Positions 22,967 to 33,156 are shown, counted from the stretch's first letter. The stretch: 40,149 bases of DNA from an uncultured Synechococcaceae cyanobacterium (GCA_902634405.1 CACPJY010000014.1:1-40149); one strand, 5' to 3'. Notes: a model not told the origin generated them from the sequence alone. Program-made: numbers and translations.

Positions 22967-25648
22967 ATGGATAGGTTTCGTCGTGAATCATTTATATTTA
23001 AGCTTATAAGGAAATCCCTTTTAAAAGACAAGTCTTTTCTTTATAAGTTTTTTAGATATTCATCATCCTTGGCTTTAGTATTAGTTACCATTCAAATTGC
23101 AGCCCTACTTTTCATTGCCTTAGATAATCGTCAACTTTTAATCAGACAGCTAACTACAAAAATCACCAAAGCTTTGACACTTAGCCTATACACCTTTCAT
23201 CCCGCTGACTATATTAATTATTTCACCGATTCTATAAAAAGTTTGGATCCTGCTAGAAGCCTTCCTAGGCTTGATCTAAATATCAAATATAAATCTCTTT
23301 TATTTCTCGATTGTCAACGTAAGGCCTTATATGATCTTAAAGAAAAGGGACTAATTGTTATAAATCAGAAATGCCCTATTAAAGACTGGTCAAGAGCTAC
23401 ATTGATTTATAAAAATAATAATTACCCTGTAAAACTTAGAGGGAAAGGAGATAGGAAGATGCATTACCAAGGTGGAATAAACAAAATGAGCTTTAAAGTA
23501 GACATCCGAGGGGAAAAACGTCTTTTTGGGATGGAAGAGTTTTCGTTGCAATCCCCAGCTATTCGTAATTATACAGCTGAGTTATTTGCCACCGATTTAG
23601 TAAAAAACGAATCTATTGTTGTCCCAAGGCAAAAATATGTACGTTTGTATTTGAATGGCGAGTATCTAGGTTTACGTCATATCGAAGAAGCATTCACTCG
23701 TGAGATGATAGAAGCTTCGAAAAGAAGATACGGCCCAATTTTTTCACTAGCAGAGGACTTATCAACCAAATTTGAAGATTCTAGATTTGATCTTGCTAAC
23801 GCACTATTTTGGCAGCAATCTAATCCTATTTTAGCTCAGAATGCTAGGAGTATTCTCGAATCTTTGAAGCTTGAAAACCGTACAATTAATAATAAATTTG
23901 ATATTAAATTGTGGGCAAAGTACTTCGCTATTCTAGATACTTATAGATTTATCCATGGCACCCTACCCAAAAGTGTCAGATTTTATTTGAATCCTATAAC
24001 AGGCCTAATAGAACCAATCTTTTTTGATGGTCATCACCTGACTTCAGGTTTCCCAAAGGATTTTTATTTAACTGATTTACTTGTTAACCCTACAAATATC
24101 AATGTATCAAACTGCTGGGTTATATGTCACCCAAAAGTAGGTAGTAGATATTTTTATTCTTTATTTTTTGGCACCTATGAACGACCTAACACAGAATTTT
24201 ATAAGCATTATATTGCTGCTTTAAATACTATAACTTCTCCGAATTATGTTAATCAAGTAGCCAGACCTTTTTGGGAAAAATATAGTTACGAAAGAGGTCA
24301 TCTATACAGGAATCTTTGGAGAAAGGATGGCCACTGGAACCTTAGGATCTTACCTCATATCGCTTCATGGAATAATATAAATACTGCTATACAGAAAAGG
24401 AGGAAGTATCTAGAAGATTCATTTACCATTGTACCTTCTTTTCAATATGATGAGCGCAATAGTTTAGTTCATATACGCAATGACTATTCAAGAATTCCCC
24501 AATTGCTAGAGATACAATGCAATAAAAACTTATTACATCCAATTGTCCTACCTAAAGGTGAAACGAAAGTCTTTAAGATGGGAGTTGGGACTGATTGCGA
24601 TCCTAAAAAAACACGTTTTTCAGTTAATGGTTTTCGTAATATATTTACATTGGCATCAGCATATACAACAAATAAGTCTATTGAGGTCGAGTTGCAAAAT
24701 TTAAATAATCGCTCAACATCTAGACAACCAAAATCTCAAGCAATAATTACATTTTCTGGCAAGCAAAATATAACCAAACCATTAGAATTTTCTTATAGAA
24801 CTATTATTCTTAAGCCCAACTCGGAAATTTGCCTTAAAAACTCTGCATATATTCAAATCAAGAATTCAACTCTTATTGTAGAGGGAACATCTTTGCAGCC
24901 TTCTATAATTCGAACTTGCAACGATTTAAATTCTACTTTTTTAGGACAAAGTCTAATCTTTGACAATTCAGTTATATCAGGAGGTACCCTAAAACTATCA
25001 TCTTTGTATAGTCCTAAGAAGTCCTTAAGAGTCCTTTATGGTGGGGTTAACTTTATCAATTCGAAAATTAAATTGAATCGTCTTGTGATACAAAATTCTA
25101 ATTCAGAAGATGGAGTTAACTTTATGAACTCTAATGCTAGAGTTGGTACTCTTTTGGCAGAAAATATTGAATCAGATGCTATTGATTCAGATTTTTCAGA
25201 GTTGGATATAGGTAAAGTAAAATGCAGTTTTATTATGAATGACTGTTTAGATTTGTCTTATTCTAATGCTAATATTTCTACTCTAGAAGCTTTTGAAGTT
25301 GGAGATAAGGTTATTAGTCTTGGAGAAAGTTCAGCTTTGCGAGTCAACAGTGTTTCGGCTGTTAAAAGCCAAATCGGTTTAGTTAGTAAGGATTCATCCA
25401 AGCTTTATGTAGATAACTTTATATATTCAAAAGTTCTAGTTCCAATAGCAGCCTTCATCAAGAAGCCTGAGTTCGGAAACCCTCTCATACATATAAATAA
25501 AATCTCTAAGCTTGATAATTCAAGGTTCCTTATCTCTTCAGACTCCAATGTTACTGTAATGAATGAGAATTTAGACTCAAGCCTTTCTTCAGAAAAAATA
25601 AAAAATATGCTATATGGTAACCTCTATGGTATTAAGACAAAAAGATGA
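22967..25648 (+). CDS. CotH-family atypical kinase with C-terminal beta-solenoid-like region
   Basis: This is the largest gene of the cluster, 893 residues. One N-terminal helix (SSLALVLVTIQIAALLFIAL, residues 32-51) anchors it with the bulk outside the cytoplasm. The CotH domain covers about 150-430: KLRGKGDRKMH (156-166), MSFKVDI (174-180), the diagnostic YLNGEYLGLRHIEE (228-241) and NPITGLIEPIFFDG (342-355) where the metal-binding Asp is expected. CotH of Bacillus is a protein kinase of spore coats. From about 560 to 870 short strands with repeated Asn/Ser/Ile patterns (FINSKIKLNRLVIQNSNSED) suggest a right-handed beta-helix, a fold often used in carbohydrate binding. It overlaps the VTC gene by four bases. 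Confidence 0.88.
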   Translation: MDRFRRESFIFKLIRKSLLKDKSFLYKFFRYSSSLALVLVTIQIAALLFIALDNRQLLIRQLTTKITKALTLSLYTFHPADYINYFTDSIKSLDPARSLPRLDLNIKYKSLLFLDCQRKALYDLKEKGLIVINQKCPIKDWSRATLIYKNNNYPVKLRGKGDRKMHYQGGINKMSFKVDIRGEKRLFGMEEFSLQSPAIRNYTAELFATDLVKNESIVVPRQKYVRLYLNGEYLGLRHIEEAFTREMIEASKRRYGPIFSLAEDLSTKFEDSRFDLANALFWQQSNPILAQNARSILESLKLENRTINNKFDIKLWAKYFAILDTYRFIHGTLPKSVRFYLNPITGLIEPIFFDGHHLTSGFPKDFYLTDLLVNPTNINVSNCWVICHPKVGSRYFYSLFFGTYERPNTEFYKHYIAALNTITSPNYVNQVARPFWEKYSYERGHLYRNLWRKDGHWNLRILPHIASWNNINTAIQKRRKYLEDSFTIVPSFQYDERNSLVHIRNDYSRIPQLLEIQCNKNLLHPIVLPKGETKVFKMGVGTDCDPKKTRFSVNGFRNIFTLASAYTTNKSIEVELQNLNNRSTSRQPKSQAIITFSGKQNITKPLEFSYRTIILKPNSEICLKNSAYIQIKNSTLIVEGTSLQPSIIRTCNDLNSTFLGQSLIFDNSVISGGTLKLSSLYSPKKSLRVLYGGVNFINSKIKLNRLVIQNSNSEDGVNFMNSNARVGTLLAENIESDAIDSDFSELDIGKVKCSFIMNDCLDLSYSNANISTLEAFEVGDKVISLGESSALRVNSVSAVKSQIGLVSKDSSKLYVDNFIYSKVLVPIAAFIKKPEFGNPLIHINKISKLDNSRFLISSDSNVTVMNENLDSSLSSEKIKNMLYGNLYGIKTKR

Positions 25649-26304
25649 GGTATGAACGTAAATTTATAATCAGTCCATCTAGGCTATTAGTACTGAATTC
25701 ATTTATAAAGAGTCTGGGATTTATTCGTTCTTTCCCTGACAGGTATGTTTCAAGCATTTATTATGATGACCCTTTGTTATCCCAATATTATGATTCACTT
25801 AATGGTGTTTCTAATAGAACTAAAATAAGAGCTCGTTATTACAATAGAGATTTTCAAACTTGTAAATTTGAAATTAAATATAAGAATGCAGAGCTTGGAG
25901 CCAAAGCTTATCCTGAACTATCTGAATTAAATTCTGGCTCCTTATCTAAAATCACTTTTCATAATGTATTTCATATGAAATCAGATATTTTCTTGCCTTC
26001 TTTAATTTTAGATATTTTTAGGCCCAAAGTATATGTTGCATACTCCCGCTCTTATTTTAGTTGTCCGATAAGTAATTCAAGATTAACAATTGATAGCCCT
26101 ATTGAATATGGTTTTATTTCAGGAGAACGTGATGTACTATTAGTATCTTCTAGACGATTGTCCACTAATGCTGTAATAGAGTTAAAGTATAATTACACCT
26201 CTTATTTTTCGACCTCAGCGATCTCACAACTTACATCTTCTTTTGGCTTGATTTCCACAAGATTCTCAAAGTATTGTTCAGGAATTGAATATTTCTTTTC
26301 ATAG
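25645..26304 (+). CDS. VTC-domain protein (polyphosphate-polymerase-type tunnel domain)
   Basis: The 219-residue protein starts with the family motif MRYERKFII and continues with VSSIYYDDPLLSQYYDSLNG, then NRTKIRARYYN, FEIKYK and NAVIELKYNY. These supply the ring of basic residues and the paired glutamates that line the tunnel of the VTC4-type triphosphate-tunnel fold. Yeast VTC4 makes polyphosphate from ATP; bacterial stand-alone VTC domains next to CotH are less well understood. There is no membrane helix, so the domain is probably cytoplasmic. It is coupled to CotH through ATGA. Terminator-like sequence and tRNA-fMet follow. Confidence 0.88.
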   Translation: MRYERKFIISPSRLLVLNSFIKSLGFIRSFPDRYVSSIYYDDPLLSQYYDSLNGVSNRTKIRARYYNRDFQTCKFEIKYKNAELGAKAYPELSELNSGSLSKITFHNVFHMKSDIFLPSLILDIFRPKVYVAYSRSYFSCPISNSRLTIDSPIEYGFISGERDVLLVSSRRLSTNAVIELKYNYTSYFSTSAISQLTSSFGLISTRFSKYCSGIEYFFS

Positions 26305-26382
26305 ATGAAATGTTGACTTTTATCCTCTTAAGGCGAACAACTACAGCGGCAAATCCTTAAAACCCTTTCCCAGACAAACAAA

Positions 26383-26402
26383 AACCCCCTCGGAAGGGGG
26401 TT
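26383..26402 (-). terminator. Terminator of tRNA-fMet, possibly bidirectional
   Basis: On the minus strand AACCCCCT-TCCG-AGGGGGTT forms an 8-pair GC-rich hairpin followed by TTTGTTTG, six bases past the tRNA 3' end. In the other direction a weaker T-rich tail (CTTATTT) could serve the VTC operon, whose stop is at 26304. Confidence 0.8.
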
Positions 26403-26408
26403 CTTATT

Positions 26409-26485
<77 letters not shown>

Positions 26486-26495
26486 AAGTCCATTA

Positions 26496-26501
26496 ATAAT
26501 A
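26496..26501 (-). promoter_or_regulatory. Candidate -10 element for tRNA-fMet
   Basis: TATTAT on the minus strand lies 10 bases before the tRNA 5' end, within the 42-base gap after the asparaginase-family stop codon. No convincing -35 element is visible, and transcription from the upstream gene could also feed the tRNA. Confidence 0.35.
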
Positions 26502-26527
26502 CATGTTCACTCATCCTCTTTAATTGC

Positions 26528-27508
26528 CTAGCTCTCTGAAAAACCAAGTTTTCCCTTCACTTCAAGTTTTAAGCCAGAATCTAACAGTAAAAACTGCTCT
26601 TCTAATTCTTTAAGCCCGCTAGGCGTAAGCCAATCAAGTTGTTTCAGCAAATGTAGGGCTACAGCATGTTTGGCTCTTTTTGAGCCGTCTTCAACTTTTA
26701 TTGCAACACCTATACCTTCTCCTGTTCTACTGAGGCACTGAATGCCTTCTGCTCCACCTTTGCTTATCACCTGACCATGCCCAAGAAGCATTAATTCACT
26801 ATCAAAAAGACCTTTTCCTGCAATTAGTTCTGGATAAGAAAGCATTGCTCGTGCAATCTGCTCTGTTTCAGCATCTCGAGATTCACTTAGGTGCGCATAT
26901 AGAAGTGCCATTTGAGAGATTTGCAGACTAAAAGTAGGAGCTCCACAATCATCTCTAGCCATTACTAATTCCTCTTTAGGTATAGAAAGTAGCGAGGAAA
27001 CTACTCTTAGGATTTCCTTTTGAAGTGGATGCTCACCACTTAAATAAGATTCAAGCGGCCATCCCATTTTTTTGCATGTAGCTAGAAAGGCAGCATGCTT
27101 TCCTGAACAATTGTGCTCTAGAGGACTCTCGCCGTTCTTAGGAATTGGACATTGCAGTAAATCCACTGCAATGTCTGCATTCCACAACACTCTGAAAGCT
27201 TCCCTGGCATGCATTGTGGTCCCAGCATGTGAGCTACAGCAGATTGCCAAACCTTTTTCTCCAACTTGAATATGTTCGGCAGTTCCACTACTTAAAAAAG
27301 GAATTAGTTGGAATGGCTTTAGAGCAGACCTTATGAAGGTTTCATAATCAGCGCTCCCAGCTTTCATCAATATTCTTCCTTTGTTGTCACAAACAACAGC
27401 ATGAGCTCGATGAATTGACTCTATTATTGAGTTCCTTTTCAGTCTTATTTCTAGAGGGGGAGTCCTAGAATTCTTTGATAAGTTAAATCTATTTTTATTG
27501 AGATTCAT
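26528..27508 (-). CDS. Asparaginase II family protein
   Basis: The 326-residue protein belongs to the Asparaginase_II family (PF06089 type), related to the thermolabile asparaginase of Rhizobium etli and distinct from the AnsA/AnsB fold. Visible landmarks are the N-terminal IESIHRAHAVVCDNKG, RSALKPFQLIPFLSSG, ICCSSHAGT, the HNCSGKHAAFLA motif, RDDCGAPTFSL and LIAGKGLFDSELM. It probably hydrolyses asparagine to aspartate and ammonia in the cytoplasm. The first 20 residues are basic and may be a start over-extension. It lies upstream of tRNA-fMet and ten bases after the CGLD27 gene in a minus-strand series. Confidence 0.88.
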   Translation of the reverse strand: MNLNKNRFNLSKNSRTPPLEIRLKRNSIIESIHRAHAVVCDNKGRILMKAGSADYETFIRSALKPFQLIPFLSSGTAEHIQVGEKGLAICCSSHAGTTMHAREAFRVLWNADIAVDLLQCPIPKNGESPLEHNCSGKHAAFLATCKKMGWPLESYLSGEHPLQKEILRVVSSLLSIPKEELVMARDDCGAPTFSLQISQMALLYAHLSESRDAETEQIARAMLSYPELIAGKGLFDSELMLLGHGQVISKGGAEGIQCLSRTGEGIGVAIKVEDGSKRAKHAVALHLLKQLDWLTPSGLKELEEQFLLLDSGLKLEVKGKLGFSES

Positions 27509-27518
27509 TTTTCTAGTG

Positions 27519-28013
27519 TCATGAAATTCTGTATGCGACCATCAATAAGATTATAGATAATAATATAATCTTTATAGTGTTTAAGAGCAATTTGATTATA
27601 GGCATTACCTCATATCTTGCTATTAATAGATCTTGATTCTTCCAAGCGGTTGGCTTGATCCAGTTTTGCCCATCGTACCAACCTGATTCTTCGTATTCTA
27701 TTTTCCCGGATAATAATCTTGTATATATATAATTCCATCCAATCCACTGCCAAATCGATAGTACCAATGGAAGAAATAAGCTAGAATCAATGCTTATTAA
27801 TAGTAATTTTGTAAGGTTTGTTTTTAAAGAATAACTCCCAAATGCAATAAATATACAGAATGGAGAAGCAATTAACCAACTGTAGGTTAGATTCATATAT
27901 AGATCAACACTCGATTTCTTTGGCCACGAATAGAACACTGAATCACTGAACTCTTTGAATTCTTCTTGAGGCCTTTGCTCTTTTGGAACAGGGCAGATTG
28001 ATGTTGATTTCAT
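27519..28013 (-). CDS. CGLD27 family protein (DUF1230)
   Basis: This 164-residue membrane protein belongs to a family conserved across cyanobacteria, algae and plants. Diagnostic segments are CPVPKEQRPQEEFKEF at the N-terminus, YTRLLSGKIEYEESGWYDGQ and WIKPTAWKNQDLLIARYEV, with membrane helices around residues 45-95 and at the C-terminus. The ATG at 28013 is preferred over an in-frame start at 28130: the family starts just before CPVP, and the longer version would overlap rsfS by more than 100 bases. In algae and plants the homologue is plastid-located and linked to iron stress or photosynthesis; the molecular role is not known. Confidence 0.88.
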   Translation of the reverse strand: MKSTSICPVPKEQRPQEEFKEFSDSVFYSWPKKSSVDLYMNLTYSWLIASPFCIFIAFGSYSLKTNLTKLLLISIDSSLFLPLVLSIWQWIGWNYIYTRLLSGKIEYEESGWYDGQNWIKPTAWKNQDLLIARYEVMPIIKLLLNTIKIILLSIILLMVAYRIS

Positions 28014-28023
28014 GTTATTAAAT

Positions 28024-28389
28024 TTAGTTAGTTTTATAATGCTCTGTGTTGTAAAAATGTCTTTCCCCATTGCTCCAAAAAGATTCAAGGTTGTAATACT
28101 CTCGTTCTTTAGGTTGGAGAATATGAACAATCATTTCCCCATAGTCTAATAATGCCCATTTGGCTTCATTTATACCTTCTCTGCGAAGTGGATTACGCTG
28201 GGCTTCGTGATTAATTCTATCTTCTACAGATTTAACAATTGCTCTTACTTGAACATCAGATAGTCCTTCCGCTAGAACCATCCAATCGGTAAGGCTGGAA
28301 ACATCTTCAATTCTTATTAACTGAATATCTCTAGCCTTTCGATCGTCACAGGCTTCTGCGGCTAGTTCGGCAAGGCGTTGACTATCCAT
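28024..28389 (-). CDS. rsfS: Ribosomal silencing factor RsfS
   Basis: RsfS binds ribosomal protein L14 and blocks subunit joining when nutrients are scarce. The product of about 121 residues shows the family motifs: LAAEACDDRKARDIQLIRI, then SSLTDWMVLAEGLSDVQVRAI and GINEAKWALLDYGEMIVHIL. The ATG at 28389 (MDSQRL) is preferred; a GTG at 28401 is possible. The start overlaps the end of the DUF3318 gene by eight bases, indicating coupling, and CGLD27 follows ten bases after the stop. Confidence 0.94.
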   Translation of the reverse strand: MDSQRLAELAAEACDDRKARDIQLIRIEDVSSLTDWMVLAEGLSDVQVRAIVKSVEDRINHEAQRNPLRREGINEAKWALLDYGEMIVHILQPKEREYYNLESFWSNGERHFYNTEHYKTN

Positions 28390-29017
28390 ATACGTTTTCA
28401 CTCGTTACGGACTGGGTGGAACCTTCTTGCTCAGCCATCTCAGCTCTTGCTTTGCTGGCGCTTTTTCTTAGGGCCTCCAGTCGATCTTCATAAAATCCAC
28501 GTTTCTTTTTTTTGCGAGTTTTTTCTACTAGTTCTTTTAAAGCTCCTCCTAAGCTTTTGTAAGCGTTTGGAACGCTGTAACCGAAGCGACAGGCTAGGTC
28601 AATTGCCCGTTCATCAGCAGAAATGGCATCTTGAAGCCGTTTTTCTGAATTGTTCTTTAGGTATAAGCGATATCCGGCAAAACCAGAAAGACCTAAAGCC
28701 ATTAAAAGTAAAAGACCATCTTGCACCCATAGCTCACCAATTGCGCCTCCAAGGCCAATTGCTAATGCTGCCATTTCCCAACCATCACGAGGAATAGTGT
28801 CATTCTGAATTCGACCCACCTCATGCCAAAAAAGGAGGTTGCGATGATCAACTGCCATTTGATCCCAGTGTTCTAAATCGATCTGGATTTCCACTTCGTC
28901 ACGACCGATTTCTTCGAGAGTTATTAATGGAGGATCCACTGCCACTGCAGCCTCCACGAATACCCAGCTTTGATTCTCTGGTGGGAGTATCCCTTTCAGG
29001 CGCTGCAGTTCGCTCAT
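28382..29017 (-). CDS. DUF3318 family membrane protein
   Basis: The 211-residue protein matches the cyanobacterial DUF3318 family. The N-terminal half is soluble (LKGILPPENQSWVFVEAAVA, then LEHWDQMAVDHRNLLFWHEV, which contains an HEVGRIQ segment resembling a short metalloprotease-like helix, though I would not infer catalysis). Two membrane helices follow (MAALAIGLGGAIGELWV and LLLLMALGLSGFAGYRLYL), then a charged cytoplasmic tail with KTRKKKKRGFYEDRL. The function is unknown. It heads the DUF3318-rsfS-CGLD27-asparaginase series and diverges from carB. Confidence 0.85.
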   Translation of the reverse strand: MSELQRLKGILPPENQSWVFVEAAVAVDPPLITLEEIGRDEVEIQIDLEHWDQMAVDHRNLLFWHEVGRIQNDTIPRDGWEMAALAIGLGGAIGELWVQDGLLLLMALGLSGFAGYRLYLKNNSEKRLQDAISADERAIDLACRFGYSVPNAYKSLGGALKELVEKTRKKKKRGFYEDRLEALRKSASKARAEMAEQEGSTQSVTSENVYG

Positions 29018-29144
29018 AGTTTTTACGTTTCCTTATTCTAAAGTTAGCTGCTACAAGATCCTTAGTTGTGAATCTAATTTCAGCTTTTATTGGGTTGCAT
29101 GGGAAGCTAGGTAAGTTTAGTTTTTAATTAGGTCTTAGAACTAC

Positions 29145-32100
29145 ATGCCCAGGCGGAAAGATCTGCGACGCATCCTTTTGCTTGGGTCCGGTCCGATAGT
29201 GATCGGACAAGCCTGTGAATTCGATTATTCAGGCACTCAGGCTTGCAAAGCCCTTCGAGCAGAAGGCTTTGAGGTGATTCTGGTTAATTCCAACCCCGCC
29301 TCGATAATGACCGATCCTGAGATGGCAGATAGGACATATATTGAGCCGCTTACTCCAGAAGTTGTTTCTCGAGTAATTGAACTTGAGAGGCCTGATGCGC
29401 TTTTGCCAACAATGGGAGGGCAAACGGCTTTAAATATTGCAGTTTCTTTAGCAGAAAATGGCATTCTTGATCGTTTCGGGGTTGAACTTATTGGTGCTGA
29501 CTTAAAAGCAATTCATAAAGCTGAGGACCGCCAGCTATTTAAGAAGGCAATGGAAAATATTGGAGTGAATGTCTGCCCTTCTGGTATTGCATCCTCGCTA
29601 GAAGAGGCAGAAGCGGTTGGTCAAGAAATTGTTTCTTTCCCAAGAATTATTAGACCTGCTTTTACTCTTGGAGGTAGTGGTGGTGGGATTGCCTACAACC
29701 CTGAAGAGTTCTTAGCGATTTGTAAAAGTGGATTGGATGCAAGCCCTGTATCTCAAATACTGATCGAGAAGTCTTTGATTGGTTGGAAGGAGTTTGAATT
29801 AGAGGTGATGCGAGATATGGCTGACAATGTTGTGATTGTTTGCAGTATAGAGAATTTGGATCCTATGGGTGTTCATACAGGCGACTCAATAACAGTTGCT
29901 CCTGCACAGACACTTACTGATCGAGAATATCAAAGGCTTAGAGATCAGTCGATATCAATTATTAGAGAGATTGGAGTTGCTACTGGTGGTAGCAATATTC
30001 AGTTTGCGGTTAACCCAAAAGATGGAGAAGTAATTGTTATAGAGATGAATCCACGTGTCAGCCGATCTTCTGCTCTTGCAAGTAAAGCTACAGGATTTCC
30101 AATTGCAAAAATTGCCGCTCGCTTAGCAGTTGGCTATAGACTTGATGAAATTATTAATGATATTACAGGCAAAACACCTTCTTGCTTTGAACCAACCATT
30201 GACTATGTAGTTACAAAAATCCCTCGATTTGCCTTTGAAAAGTTTAGTGAAAGCCCTGCTGTTTTAACAACAGCTATGAAGTCGGTAGGCGAGGCTATGG
30301 CTATAGGGAGATGTTTTGAGGAATCTTTTCAAAAAGCCCTTAGGTCTCTTGAAATAGGTTTAGCTGGCTGGGGGTGTAATGGAGAGGAATCAGGGATGGA
30401 GGAAAAGGAAGTTGAGCGACTTTTGCGAACACCTTCACCAGACAGAATAATGATTATTAGGATAGCAATGCTTTTAGGCAAAACTATTGAAGAGATTTCT
30501 TTTCTAAGCAATATTGATATATGGTTTTTAGCTAAGCTCCGCAATTTGATTGATGTTGAAAATAATTTACTTCAAGGTAAGAAGATTTATGAAATAACAG
30601 AAGATATTCTTTTATATATTAAACAACTAGGCTTTTCTGATAGGCAAATAGCCTTTGTAACAGGTTCTAGTGAGTTTGAAGTAAGGAGCTACCGCGATTC
30701 ATTAGGCATAAAACCAGTTTTCAAAACAGTTGATACATGTGCAGCTGAATTTGAATCATTTACTCCTTATTATTATTCTACTTATGAACGTAAGGTAAAT
30801 AAGATTAATGATGATGGAGAAATAATTACTTTTGATGCTCAATGTGAAGTCTTCTTAGAGGAAAGAAAGAAGGTGATGATTCTCGGTGGTGGGCCTAACC
30901 GTATTGGTCAAGGTATTGAGTTTGATTATTGTTGTTGTCATGCATCTTTTTCTTCTCAAGACAAGGGTTTTGCTACCATTATGGTTAATAGTAATCCGGA
31001 AACTGTATCCACTGATTACGACACAAGTGATCGCCTTTATTTTGAACCATTGACACTTGAGGATGTTCTTAATGTTATAGAAGTTGAGAAACCTGATGGT
31101 GTTATTGTTCAATTTGGAGGGCAAACCCCATTGAAATTGTCTATACCTTTAATGCATTGGTTGAATGAGAATACCAGGAAAGAACTGCCTACAAAAATAT
31201 TAGGAACGTCACCTAACTCAATAGACCAGGCCGAGGATAGAGAACAGTTTCAAAAAATTCTCCATGAGCTTGACATTGTTCAGCCTAAAAATGGTTTAGC
31301 ACGTAATCAAGATGATGCTAGATCAGTTGCCCAAAAAATAGGTTATCCAGTAGTTGTTAGACCTTCTTATGTTTTGGGTGGTAGGGCTATGGAGGTTGTT
31401 TTTGATGAATCGGAACTTAATCGTTATATGAGAGAAGCTGTTAAGGTTGAGCCAGATCACCCTGTTTTAATAGATCAATATCTTGAAAATGCAATTGAGG
31501 TAGATGTCGATGCATTATGTGATTCAGATGGTGTAGTAGTTGTTTCTGGCCTAATGGAGCATATTGAGCCTGCAGGAATTCATTCTGGTGACTCAGCTTG
31601 CTGTCTTCCAGCGATATCCTTAGGTGAGAATTCCCTTGAGATAATTCGTAATTGGACAAAACTTTTGGCTTTGTCATTAAAAGTTAAGGGCCTAATAAAT
31701 CTTCAATTTGCAGTTCAAAAAGATGAATATGGAGATGAAAAAGTCTTTATTATAGAAGCAAATCCTAGAGCCTCTAGAACTGTACCTTTTGTTGCTAAGG
31801 CAACAGGTCTACCAATTGCTCGAATAGCTACCCGCTTAATGATTGGAGAAACTTTAAGTCAAATTGGATTACTTAGTGAGCCTAGTCCTCCTCTGCAGTC
31901 TATTAAGGAGGCCGTGCTTCCTTTTAGAAGATTTCCTGGTGCAGATAGTGTTTTGGGACCCGAGATGAGATCAACAGGTGAGGTGATGGGTTCAGCGAGT
32001 GATTTTGGAATGGCTTATGCCAAAGCAGAAATCGCAGCAGGTGAAGCTCTTCCTATATCAGGTACTGTATTTCTTTCAACTCATGATCGAGATAAGAATT

Positions 32101-32453
32101 CTTTAATACCTATTGCTCAGCGGCTTCTTGAACTTGGTCTTAAGTTGATTGCAACTTCAGGTACAGCAAAAGTCCTTTCTGATGCTGGAGTGAAAGTTCA
32201 GACAGTCTTAAAGGTTCATGAAGGCAGACCAAATGTTGAAGACATGATTCGCTCTGGTCAGATACAACTTGTGATAAATACTCCTATAGGTCGTCAGGCT
32301 GCTCATGATGACAAGTATTTACGCAGGGCAGCGCTTGATTACTCTGTCCCAACTTTGACTACACTCGCAGGCGCTAGGGCAGCAGTTGAGGCTATAAGTG
32401 CATTGCAATCTCAAAAACTTTCTGTATCAGCTTTGCAAGACATTCATTCTTAG
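29145..32453 (+). CDS. carB: Carbamoyl-phosphate synthase large subunit
   Basis: CarB uses two ATP, bicarbonate and ammonia (delivered by CarA from glutamine) to make carbamoyl phosphate for arginine and pyrimidine synthesis. The 1102 residues have the full layout: first half starting [20 protein letters not shown] with ATP-grasp segments ending [20 protein letters not shown], an oligomerisation region, second half starting [19 protein letters not shown] and ending [20 protein letters not shown], and a C-terminal methylglyoxal-synthase-like regulatory domain ([17 protein letters not shown]). The length is slightly above the 1073 of E. coli, with the excess mainly in the middle linker. No carA is nearby, as is common in cyanobacteria. 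Confidence 0.98.
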   Translation: MPRRKDLRRILLLGSGPIVIGQACEFDYSGTQACKALRAEGFEVILVNSNPASIMTDPEMADRTYIEPLTPEVVSRVIELERPDALLPTMGGQTALNIAVSLAENGILDRFGVELIGADLKAIHKAEDRQLFKKAMENIGVNVCPSGIASSLEEAEAVGQEIVSFPRIIRPAFTLGGSGGGIAYNPEEFLAICKSGLDASPVSQILIEKSLIGWKEFELEVMRDMADNVVIVCSIENLDPMGVHTGDSITVAPAQTLTDREYQRLRDQSISIIREIGVATGGSNIQFAVNPKDGEVIVIEMNPRVSRSSALASKATGFPIAKIAARLAVGYRLDEIINDITGKTPSCFEPTIDYVVTKIPRFAFEKFSESPAVLTTAMKSVGEAMAIGRCFEESFQKALRSLEIGLAGWGCNGEESGMEEKEVERLLRTPSPDRIMIIRIAMLLGKTIEEISFLSNIDIWFLAKLRNLIDVENNLLQGKKIYEITEDILLYIKQLGFSDRQIAFVTGSSEFEVRSYRDSLGIKPVFKTVDTCAAEFESFTPYYYSTYERKVNKINDDGEIITFDAQCEVFLEERKKVMILGGGPNRIGQGIEFDYCCCHASFSSQDKGFATIMVNSNPETVSTDYDTSDRLYFEPLTLEDVLNVIEVEKPDGVIVQFGGQTPLKLSIPLMHWLNENTRKELPTKILGTSPNSIDQAEDREQFQKILHELDIVQPKNGLARNQDDARSVAQKIGYPVVVRPSYVLGGRAMEVVFDESELNRYMREAVKVEPDHPVLIDQYLENAIEVDVDALCDSDGVVVVSGLMEHIEPAGIHSGDSACCLPAISLGENSLEIIRNWTKLLALSLKVKGLINLQFAVQKDEYGDEKVFIIEANPRASRTVPFVAKATGLPIARIATRLMIGETLSQIGLLSEPSPPLQSIKEAVLPFRRFPGADSVLGPEMRSTGEVMGSASDFGMAYAKAEIAAGEALPISGTVFLSTHDRDKNSLIPIAQRLLELGLKLIATSGTAKVLSDAGVKVQTVLKVHEGRPNVEDMIRSGQIQLVINTPIGRQAAHDDKYLRRAALDYSVPTLTTLAGARAAVEAISALQSQKLSVSALQDIHS

Positions 32454-32490
32454 GCTCCTATAGCCTTTGTTCAATTAAAAAGAGGTGTCA

Positions 32491-33156
32491 ATGGAATCTT
32501 CATTGTTTTCTCATGATGGGGAGGATTGCAGGGATGTTTTCAAGGCTGTTTATGAAAATCGATATACTTGGGATCCAGGCTTTAAAGGATACAAAGGAAG
32601 TTGTCTTAGAGATTTAGATGGAAAATCTGAAGAAGGCACTTTTCTGGTAGGAGAAGATCTTAAGGCGTCTGTAGAGGGGGTGATTGATGAAGATGTAAAG
32701 AATTCAATTGCTTCTCAATTATGGGAAGTTTGTATTCATCGTGTAAGAAGATCTTTTGAACAAGTTCATGGTCAAAATACTTTCATTACTGGAAGTAATG
32801 ATTCGATTGGTCTAGAAGTAATTGTTGGGGGGAAGAATATAGGTGATCGCTACAAAATTAAGAATGGTCAGGTAACAATGGTAAAAAGGCATATTCATGG
32901 AACATTAGTTCAGATTTTTACTCAATCTACAATTGATACAGGTTTGGGATATTTGAGTAAGGAATACACTAGTCAATACTTAGATCCAATTTCAGAAGAG
33001 CCTAAAACAGGTAAAAATTATTTTAATGACAGTTTTGTTAAATTAGATGTTGACGGACCATGGGTCTTGAATCAGCGTGTCATAAAAACAGATGGTTTTA
33101 AAAGTAACTCCAGTAAATCTCAAATATTCAAGTTTTTTGACATGACTATGTTATGA
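32491..33156 (+). CDS. DUF3386 family protein
   Basis: The protein of about 221 residues matches DUF3386, a cyanobacterial and plastid family. Recognisable parts are VFKAVYENRYTWDPGFKGYKG at the N-terminus (quoted in two overlapping halves VFKAVYENRYTW and DPGFKGYKG), a long central beta-rich stretch, and IDTGLGYLSKEYTSQYLDP. It is soluble with no signal peptide. The ATG at 32491 is chosen over a GTG at 32485 because AGAGG ends five bases before it. It lies 37 bases after carB on the same strand. The molecular function is not established. Confidence 0.83.
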   Translation: MESSLFSHDGEDCRDVFKAVYENRYTWDPGFKGYKGSCLRDLDGKSEEGTFLVGEDLKASVEGVIDEDVKNSIASQLWEVCIHRVRRSFEQVHGQNTFITGSNDSIGLEVIVGGKNIGDRYKIKNGQVTMVKRHIHGTLVQIFTQSTIDTGLGYLSKEYTSQYLDPISEEPKTGKNYFNDSFVKLDVDGPWVLNQRVIKTDGFKSNSSKSQIFKFFDMTML

